A stretch of DNA of 64,000 bases from Protopterus annectens (taxonomy: Eukaryota; Chordata; Ceratodontiformes; Protopteridae). Both the position numbers and the translations under genes were made by a program. The notes beneath the pieces were generated by a model. It was not told where the DNA came from, did no database searches, and saw nothing but the letters and a program-made list of their open reading frames with translations. How positions within the stretch are numbered: position 1 is the stretch's first letter; each line of letters opens with the position of its first letter. The DNA is taken from contig NC_056745.1 of NCBI RefSeq assembly GCF_019279795.1, positions 512,332,013 to 512,396,012 of the forward strand, written 5' to 3'. Shown in pieces: positions 53,080 through 62,639 of this stretch.

Positions 53080-54882
53080 AGGGGTTAAAAGGTAAGTGCT
53101 TGGTAAAGGGAAGTCATTTAGACTGCTTACCATAGGGAGGTGTCTTGTTGTTTCCAGATTTGGAAGATGAGGCACCCCATTGTTTTGTTCTGAAAGTCCC
53201 TTGGGACTGAAACCTTGTGCTTTTGGAATGTCTGGGTTTGACTTGAGTGGCTCTCGAAGGAACTGGAAAGGACCAGTTCTTAGTAGGCCAGTGCCTACTA
53301 AATCTTGGAGATTGCACTTGTAAGAAATCTTTCAGAGTGTACATAGATTTAGCTTTATCTTCCATCTTTTTTAGATCTTCAGCCTTGTGACCAAAGAGAC
53401 GATCCTGTTGTAAAGGACCATCCAACAATTTTGCTTTAACATGATCAGAGTTTGCTCTTTGAGCCAAGCATGCCTTCTTAGCACAGACCCAGTAACAGCA
53501 GCCCTGCAAGAGGCCTCCAAAGAATCAAAACCACATTGCAAAGTATGTTTTCCAACTTGTTCAGCTGAATGCAATAAATCCTGTAAATCTTTATTTTCCA
53601 CACAGTCAGAAATCATTTTCTGTTAAAGCGGTCCCATGATATGCTGATATTTTAGCATATGAAATTGACAGTTTAAGGCACTGATTGCCAAGGTTGCAGA
53701 AGTGTAAACCTTCTTGCCCAATCTATCCAGCGCCTCGGAACCTCTATCAGAAGGGGTAGGATTTTTAGCAGTAAAAGCCTTAATGCCCTTGGGACATTGA
53801 GAAATGGTTTCAGGATCCGCAACAGGATTTTTGTAAAGGAATTTGTGGGAATTGGGAACTCTGTAGTATCTGCCTGGCCTACAAGGAGTCGGAGGCAGAG
53901 AATCAGGAGCCAGACTAGATTCTGTAAAATCATCAACAATGTCTAGAACAGTAGGTAAAGTCAAATGCCTATGCTGAGGAAGAAGAAAATCCCCAAGTCT
54001 CTCTTTAGATTCAGAAAAATCCTGACTTTCCCCAGTGGAAATGTTCCCTTAAGGTATGTAAAGTTTCCCCAAAAGAAACATCCTCAGGGGGAGAAGCAGA
54101 AGAAATGGAATCTTCTGCATCAGAGTCCTCATAAGAAGGTATAGGCAATTCCTGATCATTAGAAGAGTCAGAAGAAATAGAATCCTGTTCAGAGGAATCA
54201 AAGTCAATATTCTTGCCTAGGCATCTTAGAAGGGGTTGGCTACCCCTGATCAGAGTAATTAAATCTTCAGCCATTTTCATCATTTGTTTTTTAGGCATAG
54301 GAGCCTGCACATAGGGCCTAGGCATCTTAGATTGAGATTCTGGCCATAGTTTTGAAGATGGCGTCGGTCTAATATACAAATCTGTAGGCCTGAAAACACC
54401 TTCAGAAGCCAGTGCCTGCACAGCGGCTCCGGACCCATCCAAGGTACAGAAATCCGCAGGTTCCACAGTTGGAGCTTCCGGCATAGCGGACTCGAATGGG
54501 TCTCAGCAGAGGCCTGCAAATCAGAAGTAGCGGTATCAGGGACTGCGAAGCGCCTGAGTACCGGCAAACTGGCGACTGGCTCAGAAGCGTCATCGGCAGT
54601 TTTACACCTAAATGGCCTGTCTCGTCTTTTTCTTTGCATTTTTTTAGGTATTCCAGTAGTCTGATTGCTAACAGACGACATTTCTGGATAATTAAAGCGT
54701 GAGCCAAAATATTTAGAAGCAAAAATGTACAGATGTTTGATAGTGCGTTGATTAAATAAAGCACAGAACAGATAGCAAGGTACGTCGTGGTCAGGGCCTA
54801 GGCAAGGAATAGAGTACAAATGGAAATCCTTACGAGGCATTTGCTTCCCACAAGTAATGCAATTATTAACTTTTACTGACAT
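53080..54882 (-). pseudogene. gag: D9 gag-like protein (copy 2)
   Basis: ATG 54882-54880; the zinc module is as copy 1 with PRKDF for PHKDF. A 157-residue frame (54484-54011) is open through MPKKQMMKMAEDLITLIRGS, the acidic region (DSDAEDSISSASPPEDVSF) and FGETLHTLREHFHWGKSGFF, where copy 1 is interrupted by a G-run. Then a 113-residue frame 53964-53623 with PGRYYRVPNSHKFLYKNPVA and TISQCPKG. Copy 2 is therefore the less broken gag. Confidence 0.7.
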
Positions 54883-55236
54883 GGGTAAGGAGCAAGAAAA
54901 AGTTTCCCCAACGGGGTACTTAGCTTTTTTAAAGACTTCAGATCTGAAACTCTAAAACGAAAATTTCAGGAGTCGGCCAAACAGCACTTGCGAACCTGCT
55001 TCTACTTCGGGCACCGCGCGGCAAGAAAGACCGATGTAATGGCGTTGGCTGCATGTTTTATACCCCTGGCGACCTGATGTCATGGAAGAAGGGACAGCAA
55101 CCGACAGGACCCAAGACTTTAATTAGGCAGACTGAGGGCAACCTGCCCGCAGATTACCCAAATGTAATGACTGCAACAGTGAAACACGAAGAACACCTGA
55201 CACTTCAAGGCCCTAATGGCGAGAGTGGAAGGGTCT

Positions 55237-55630
55237 AAATAAGAAGCAATGCAATTTGATTTAAACAGCACAGGTGGTTTTCTTAAATTCACGTCAATAA
55301 CCAATGAAACTAAAATTGATTTTTTAGATATACCGATTAAAAAAGAACGAACACAATGTAACATTACATCCACCATTTTTAGAAGGAAGATGTACTCTAA
55401 TTCCTTGATGAGGTTTGATAGTTGCATTCCCATACAACACAAGAATAGTGTAACAAAAGGTCAGAAGGTGAGGTTGAGCAGGTTAATAATATGAAAGTTT
55501 TGTAATGGAGATGAACAAATTGATGGACATGTTAATGGTTAGGGGGTGCCCCCTTGAATTTTTAGTTAAAATCAAGAGAGCAGTTGTAAAGAATAGAAAT
55601 GCAAGATTCAAACCCTATATTGTGAATGCA
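55237..55630 (+). pseudogene. Penelope-like element fragment (copy 2)
   Basis: Same as 49999-50392, with a longer open frame (55249-55494) because copy 2 reads TIFRRKMYSNSLMRFDSC where copy 1 lacks five bases near 50147. Confidence 0.5.
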
Positions 55631-55699
55631 GGGTAGGTTCATAGGTTCATACTAGGCTATCTGCCCTAGGGCATTTATAAGCCTAGCCAGAGTGTGGTT

Positions 55700-58530
55700 G
55701 GCTTTCGCCACCCATTTTAAATTAATTTTGCTATGCCCTTTTTTGAGATTAGTATACTGTGCCTCTGTCTAACAGTGACACAGAAGTGATACCCGGGGTA
55801 AACCTACGATCTCCCATCCACTCAAGATTCCTCCTGAAGAGAATCAATGAGGGACTCTGCCTAACCTGGACTGGGATTTTATTCCAGAGTGAAGGGAGCC
55901 TCTGGGTTATGAATCCGTCCTTCCAGCATGTCCTATTTATTTCAGTGCTGAGGTTCAAGTCTCTGGAGCGTGCTTCGATGGGATTTGGATTTCCTGAGGT
56001 GCAGCATGTCCATTAATTCCGGGTTGGACATGGCTTTATACGTCAGGCACAGACCGCCTCTGAGCAGGCGGTATGCCACTGAGTAGAGCTGGAGTTTCTT
56101 TAACCGGGCAGCATATGGCATCTGTTTGAGCCCTTTGATCCTCTTGGTGAGGTACTTTTGGGGTCTTTCCAGTTGCTGCAGGTGTCTGGTAAGGTACATC
56201 CCAAAAGGGGCATTGTACTCAATTATGGGCCTGATGAGGGATGAGTAAAGAGGCACGATGACCTTCCCTGATCTACATGTGAATCCCTTCATGATTAGGT
56301 GGGCTATATAAAATGTTTTTCTAACCACTTTGGCGTGGTTGTCAAATGAGAGATTGCTATCAACTTGTGTCCGCAGGTCCCTAATTACTTCTTCTGTACT
56401 TAATGGATTACCATCTATGTGGTAATTTGTGGGCACTTTGTTTTGCCAAAGGGATGACTATACACTTTTGGCGTTTAGCTTGAGGCCATGGCTCTGGCAC
56501 CAGTTGTATGTTTCTATGAGGCCCTTTGGAGGATGCTTGTGTCGGCTGGAGAGTCAATTATGGCCCAGTTTGCAGTCATCTGAACTTGGTCAGCCACAGT
56601 CCTTATGTTGGCCTATACCTCCGAAATATATATCGAACAAGAGAGGTCCCAGGACTGAGCCTTGTGGGACACCACTAAGTAACTGGTTTGGAGTCTGACA
56701 TGGCTCCAGCAATTCTAACCATGTGGGTTCTGTCCTTGAGCCAATTTGCATCCCATCTAGTGACATAGGGGTTTATATTTAAGCTGGTGAGCTTATCTAT
56801 AATGCCCGAGTGGGGTATTGTATCAAGGCTTTTGAGGTCCAGGTAGGCTGTGTGGACCACCTTCCCCTCGTCGATGGCATTGGTGACGGTTTCAAAGAAA
56901 TCGACCAGGTTTAAGAGGCAGGATCTGCCCTTAAAGCCAAACTGGGTAGGATCCAGTGTCTGTAGGTCCCCAATATCTTTATTTATGAGGTTCATGATGA
57001 TCCTTTCCAGCTTTGCAGACCAAGCTAGTCAGGCTTATGGGGCGATAGTTTCCAGAATCTGTTGAGGCACCAGCTTTGTGGAGAGGGACCACTGTTGCTG
57101 TACGCCACTCTTTGGGTACATATCCTGTAGTAAGACTGAGATTGAACATTAGTTTTATGTTTGGGTTTAGTTCTTCTTGGAGTTCATGTAGGACGCAGCC
57201 CGGGACACCGTCTGGTACCACTGATGCTGTGTTTTTTGCTTTGGAGAGGGCGGCTCTTACCTGAGCATCTGAGATGTCAGGGGGTCAGCAATCTGCTGGG
57301 ATAGATATTTGCCCTTTTGGTGGGGAGGGGGAAGGAGAAGTTTGCGCTGAACCTGTCAGCTAGGATGTTGGCAATGTCTGAGTTAGATATATTTTTTGTC
57401 ATTTTGGACTAATTCTGAGCATATCTGGGAATTCCCACCCATGTTCCTAACATAACTAAATAAAGCCTTGTGATTATCCTTATATCTTGTGCAATTTCTC
57501 TCTCGAAGCTGGCCTTAGACGATTTTATGAGTGCCCGTAGTTTTTTGCTAATACTGATCAGAGATGCCTTCCCTTTTTGGGATTTTGCTCCATCATGTAG
57601 TAGCTTCCTCCTTCTATTGTATAGTTTGTTTATGGCTGGGGGTCCACCAGACAGGACGTCTGCCTTTGGAGGATTGGGTCTTGGTTTTATTTGGGATTGC
57701 ATGATCCATGCATTCCTGAAGGTGTTCATAGAATGAGTTTATAAAGGATTCTGCGGTCTGGATCGTATTTTCCACAGGCTCGGGGGCTTTGAAGGATTCC
57801 ACCTCGGTTTTGAGGAGTGTGAAATTTGCTTTAGAGAAGTTTTTCACTGTGGTTTTCTGGGCAGGGGGTGGGGTCGGGATGTGAATATCCAGTGAGATTA
57901 GTTTATGGTCTGATCTTACCAATGAGGGATACACTTCAGGTCTGGAGCATAGAGTCCCCATGTTGGTGATGATCGGGTCCAGCATGTTTTCCCCTCTTGT
58001 GGGAGTGGTAACAAGTTGTTCCATGGCATTTGAGTTTATAAATTCTAGGAACCTTTGGGCTAGGGTGTTGGAGCTAGAGTAATGCTCCCAGTCTGTTTGG
58101 GTAGTTGAAGTCGCCCAATATAATGGTGTTTGGAGAGACCTTCATATTTTCCAGTGTTCTCAGGAAGGCCGAGTGGGGTTCTGGGTTTGGGAGGGTGGTC
58201 TGCAGCAGACTATAAACTGGAAGGCAGTTTTACCCACTGTTAGTTGCACAGGGATAGTCTCTGATGCTTCGTGCTGTGCCACCAACCTGGAGGTGTGGGC
58301 ATCTTTGACAACTATTGATACTCCCCCATCCTTTTGTGGTTCGGGTCCAAGTTTTGGGGCCGAAAAGCATGGTATGAGGTATAACCTGGTAGTGCTGGGG
58401 TGCTCTCGGGAGCCTTGAACCAGGTTTCTGTTACTACACAGATATCGATGTTCTCCATGCTAAGGAGAGTTTCGAGTGCGTGCATCTTGAGGTTTAGACT
58501 TCTGGCGTTGAGTAGCATTTACTCAGTTTC
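55700..58530 (-). pseudogene. CR1 ORF2: endonuclease - reverse transcriptase
   Basis: Endonuclease: MLLNARSLNLKMHALETLLS (58460-58518), VVTETWFKAPE, a GDFNYP-type block near 58100-58130 and TPTRGENMLDPIITNMG (57955-58005). RT: SVPGC-type entry near 57190-57225 (DGVPGCVLHELQEEL), WRTATVVPLHKAGA, NYRPISLTSLVCK (57000-57070), FGFKGRSCLLNLVDFFETVT (56895-56955), DTIPHSGIIDKLTSLNINPY (56770-56830) and the thumb region to 55749. Several frameshifts; the FADD region (56570-56590) has lost bases relative to copy 1. Confidence 0.75.
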
Positions 58531-58535
58531 TTATC

Positions 58536-58855
58536 CCTTGTGATACCTACGGAGGTGGGTTTGTCTTTTGAGCCTTGCCTAAAAAAGGCACTATGGGGGA
58601 AGCAAGAGCCTTTGCCAATATCCGAAAGCCCAGGGGTGACAGGTGCAAGCCGTCCCTAGAGAAGCATCGTGGCTTGTCGAGCATGTCATCCCAGGCTGAC
58701 AGGCATTGGATCCCCTTTGAATTACACCAATACTTAAGCCAATTGTTGAAATTGATCATCTTGTCTTCATATTGTGGCATCATTCTTGGTGAGGGTAAGA
58801 TGCTACTCAGTCAGGATCATACCGGCCTGGGCTACATGCTCAGAGAGCTACTCTG
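58536..58855 (-). pseudogene. CR1 ORF1, C-terminal esterase-like part
   Basis: MMPQYEDKMINFNNWLKYWC, then CLSAWDDMLDKPRCFSRDGL and HLSPLGFRILAKALA (58580-58783). The Asp-x-x-His of 'DGLH' is the block V catalytic pair of SGNH hydrolases, which CR1 ORF1 proteins often carry. Truncated upstream at about 58855. It ends four codons after NPPP near 58547, close to the ORF2 start. Confidence 0.65.
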
Positions 58856-59167
58856 TCTCTCTTTTCAGCCTTGGTAATACTATTCCAAATGAGGCAACAA
58901 ATTTAGGGCAAGATGTTATGGTTATTGAATTTAATGATTATTCACGGCTGATCATCTCCAGACAAAGTTTTGGGAAGGAATATTTGGTACCCAGCTTAAT
59001 TTAAAGCTTGGGATAGACCCAAAAAGTTTCAGCAAAGGTAGAAACTTGAAGGAAATATTGGATTTAGGCAGCAAAAAGGTCCAGATTAATGAGCAAATGT
59101 GGTTTTTGCAGCTATTGCAAATACTTAACTATGGACCTTATATTTTTATCCCTGGTTTCTACAGAAA
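58856..59167. other. Unassigned stretch between CR1 and D11
   Basis: AT-rich sequence without recognised similarity. The + strand reads LGNTIPNEATNLGQDVMVIE and FGKEYLVPSLI in one open frame (58774-59004), which I cannot assign. The D11 3' terminus begins at 59168. Confidence 0.35.
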
Positions 59168-59605
59168 AGTACAGTTTTGTACCTACCATAAATGTAGATG
59201 TTCGAGGATTCCATTGCTGCAGTCCTTACTATTGGGTATAGTCCGCATCCAGTCGGCCCGAATACCAGAGTATAAGGCTGACGTCGGTCAGGGCGCATTA
59301 GACTGACGTCAGTACGTCAGGGTACTAATGCGCATGACCGGCGTCATATCCTCAGTCTTTTCTTGCCCAGATGTCAGAAGACCCTAAAAAGACAAGGCCC
59401 AAAATACCTGCACCAAAACATAAACAATATATACAAAAATATAAGCAGGTAAACTCACCTACACAACCACCCCTAAACACAGAGGGGAAGGAGGGAGGGT
59501 AAATTGGACTGCAGCAATGGAATCCTCGAACATCTACATTTATGGTAGGTACAAAACTGTACTATGTTCTTCGTTTTCCATTGCTGCAGTCCTTACTATT
59601 GGGTA
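59168..59605 (-). repeat. D11 3' ITR and ICR
   Basis: 3' ITR with outer end agtacagttttgtacctacc. The ICR contains the complement (catctacatttatggtaggt, 59530-59549), then 'atgttcttcgttttccattg' which should complement the 5' outer end beyond the window. Confidence 0.75.
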
Positions 59606-59638
59606 GAATCCCAAAGCAGAGGTAAGGAGGCTGGCAAA

Positions 59639-60620
59639 TCATAAAGAAGCAGGAGCTGACAACATGCCTTGCAAAACAGCTGTGGCAAAACCAGCCCTAG
59701 ACTTAGAGTAGATAGGAAGGTGATAATGCTTAGAAAGTATGCACTGAACTCCAAGTAGCTGCTTCCAAAATATCCTTAGTTGCCACCCCCCGTAGAAATG
59801 CTGTTGAAGTGGCAGTAGCCCTAGTGGAATGAGGCCTGATCCCAGCAGGAACCTCCTTGCCATGATGGGAATAACAAAATGCAATGCAAAAGCCAATCCA
59901 CCTAGAAATAGTTTGTTTTGACACAGGCTTGCCCTGCGAACTCAAAGCAAAAGAAACAAACAACTGCTGAGACTGCCTAAAATTCTTAGTCCTGCTTAAG
60001 TAATAACGCAATTGCCTGTGTACATCTAAAGTATGCAAAATCTTTTCCCCTTTATTTTGGGGGTCTGCATAAAAAGTAGGCAAATGAATAGTTTGGTTTA
60101 AAGCCACACTAGAAACCACTTTAGGCATAAAGGAAGGATTAGTACGTAATGATACCCTATCCTTATGGAAAATCAAAAGGGCTCGACTGCCATAAGGGCC
60201 TGCAACTCAGACACCCGTCTTGCAGAAGTAATAGCCAACAAAAAAGCAGTCTTCCATGACAAATATTTCAATTCAGCAGTAGCCGCAGGCTCAAAAGGTT
60301 GTAGAGTAAGTTTTTCCAACACAAAATTGAGATCCCAAGCAGGAGTAGGAGCTCGTGGGGGTCTTATATTTTTGCCCCTCTAAGAAACTGCTTGAACAAA
60401 GGATGAAAACAATGGTGGGTCACAATCATAGTGAGCTGAGATTGCTGCAGCATGAATCTTAATGGAAGAGAAGGACAGACCCTTGTCCAGTAACTCAGTA
60501 AGATATTGAAGAGCCATACTCAAATTAGGCTCAGAAATCTCCAAATTCTTTGCTTTACTCCAAAATAAAAATCTCTTCCATTTAGCTGCGTACACTTTCC
60601 TTGTACTAGGTCTTCTAGCT
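59639..60620 (-). pseudogene. D11 tyrosine recombinase
   Basis: ARRPSTRKVYAAKWKRFLFW (60565-60625), FSSIKIHAAAISAHYDCDPP (60420-60475), box I around 60200-60230 (VSELQALMAVEPF in a shifted frame), then the 148-residue frame 60176-59730 with VALNQTIHLPTFYADPQNKG, HRQLRYYLSRTK and an intact box II HSTR (GIRPHSTRATATSTAFLRG, 59790-59850), followed by ATWSSVHTF. The Tyr block continues in another frame ([20 protein letters not shown], 59670-59730). One frameshift near 60380 and one near 59735 break it. Confidence 0.75.
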
Positions 60621-62420
60621 TCCATAATCACATTTAAAACTTGTTGAGGAAGTTGAGACCTGCTGTGTTTCAACACAGAATATGCCAGGCTGTCAGATGG
60701 AGAGTGAAGCTTGACATGGAGCAGAGAACCGTCCTGCTGGGATAACAGATGTGGAATCAAAGGTAAAGGCCATGGAGGCTTCTTTACCAGACTCCGTAGT
60801 AGAGGGTACCAGTGTTGCCGAGGCCAATCTGGAGCTATCAAAATTATCCTTGGCCTGTCCTGTCTGACCTTTAACAGTACCTTTGGAAGAAGAGGCAGAG
60901 GTGGAAAGGCATACACAGGAAGGTTCGTCCAACTGAAAGACAGAGCATCCACTTTCCAAGCTGTGTGATGAAACCCCTTTGTGCAAAACTGTGGCAGCTG
61001 GTGGTTCAGTGGAGAAGCGAACAGATCTATGTCTGGAGTTCCCCAAGACACTGTCAATTTCTGAAATACATGAAGATCCAGTTTCCACTTGTGGGGATCC
61101 ATGATTTGTCTGCTTAACACATCTGCTAAGGAGTGCTGTGCTCCTGGCAGAAACCTTGCCTGAAGAGTTAGGTGCAAGCGTAGCGCAGGTCTCCCATAAA
61201 ATCATTGCCTGCCTGCATAGAGGATAAGAATGTGTTCCCCCTTGTTTGTTGAAGTACCACATGACAGTTGTGTTGTCTGTTAGAATCAACACCTGCCCTG
61301 GAAGAAGTAACTCCTTGAAAGCCAGAAATGCGAACTGGACTGCTAACATCTCCTTCATGTTGATATGTAGATGCTGTAGTCTGGCAGGCCACTTGTCTTG
61401 TATCCACTTTCCATTTAGATGAGCTCCCCAAGCAATGTCCGAGGCATTTGTCGGTAAAATCTGACTCGCCTCTGGCTGGGTCACAGAGAGTCCCTTGTTT
61501 AGGTGACATTCCTGAGCCCACCACAAAAATTCTCTTTGAAGGCAAGGTATTATTTGAATGACAGTGTCTAAATCCTGGCAGTGCTGTGTCCATACATTTT
61601 TGAGATACCATTGTAACTTCCTCATATGCAGTTTGGCATTGGGAAGCACCAGAATACAAGATGCCATGAACCCTAATGCTTGAAGGACTGTCTCTGCAGT
61701 CAGCACGGACTGATGAGATAGTTGATGGAAGTAAAGTGATAGACTCCTTTGTTTGTCCGGGGTTAAAAAGGCCATCTGGGCTGCTGTATGCAGTCTCACA
61801 CCCAGAAAGCACATGTCTTGAGAGGGTACTAGACTGGACTTTATTTCGTTCACAGAATACCCTAGGCATCTTAGCACTGCTATAACATATTCCAGATGCT
61901 GTAGAAGGTCTTCCGTTTCTTGAGCCAGAATCAGGCAATTGTCTAAATAAGGATAGATTTGAAGTCCTTGTAGCCTGAAGTAAGCTATCACTGGAGCCAG
62001 AACCTTTGTGAATACTCTGGGCGCAGTAGATAAGCCAAAGGGCAATGCAGAGAACTGATAATGAGAATCTCCAGCTCGAAACCGCAGATACTTCCTGTAA
62101 CTTAGCCTGATAGGCACATGAAGGTAAGCGTCCTTGAGATCTAAAGTTACCATCCAGTGATCTTTGCCCAGCAGGGGTAAAAGCTGTTGTAACGTCAACA
62201 TCTTGAACTTGGGAATGTCCAGATAAGTGTTGAGGAGAGATAAATCCAAAATTGGTCTCCACGTGTACCCCTTCTGTGGTACTAGGAACATGAGAATAAA
62301 ATCCTAGGCCCCTTTCTGATACAGGGACTGGCTGAATGGCCCCATTTGGAGTAACTGAGAAACTTGCTTGTGAGCCTCTTTTCTTTGTGGAGGAGGAACG
62401 TCTGGCATGCCTGTGAAAGG
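60620..62420 (-). pseudogene. D11 RT - RNase H - MT-like polyprotein, best preserved
   Basis: A 532-residue frame (62291-60693) includes YTWRPILDLSLLNTYLDIPK (62210-62270), TLDLKDAYLHVPI, QFSALPFGLSTAPRVFTK, the active site YPYLDNCLI (near 61935-61960; YLDD changed to YLDN), the connection with ALGFMASCILVLPNAKLHMR, and RH TDNTTVMWYFNKQGGTHSY (61220-61290). After a shift near 61170 the 265-residue frame 61177-60380 gives SLADVLSRQIMDPHKWK, PDIDLFASPLNHQLPQFC and FPPLPLLPKVLLK with LIAPDWPRQHWYPLL. Only one frameshift and one catalytic substitution separate it from a full polyprotein. The upstream start is not clear. Confidence 0.8.
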
Positions 62421-62639
62421 GGCATTGTATGGAAATAAAATCCGTAACCGTGGTGAATGATGTCCAACACCCATCTGTCTTGAGTAATTAAACCCCAATT
62501 TTCTTTGAAAAGAGACAGTCGTCCTTCCAAAGGAGCTGCCAGGCGAGAATCTACTGGCAGCTGAAAAGGCAGGTCATTGGGTCTGTTTACGAAAGGACTG
62601 ACCCCTGCCCTCACCAGAAGTCTGAGCAGGTGAACTCCT

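Larger units (their letters stand above)
51967..57189. repeat. Tandem duplication, copy 2 (5,223 bp)
   Basis: Repeats 46711-51966 in the same orientation; after it, at 57190, the CR1 continues into its 5' part, so copy 2 is the one connected to the full CR1. Differences from copy 1 are mostly small deletions, many next to CG dinucleotides or in homopolymers. Copy 2 alone has catcaacaat near 53930; copy 1 alone has a 15-G-class run near 48977. Confidence 0.95.
55631..58855 (-). mobile_element. CR1-type LINE, minus strand, 5'-truncated
   Basis: Contains ORF1 C-terminus, endonuclease and RT in order from 58855 down to the 3' end at 55631. The 3' end resembles that of the + strand CR1 at 23740-23778. 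Copy 2 of the tandem duplication supplies 55631-57189. The 5' limit near 58855 is where similarity to the other CR1 (20540-20600) stops. Confidence 0.8.

Noticed and set aside
60711..60968. Open frames on + strand across D11
   Set aside because: Opposite-strand shadows of the RNase H/MT region, no recognisable domain.
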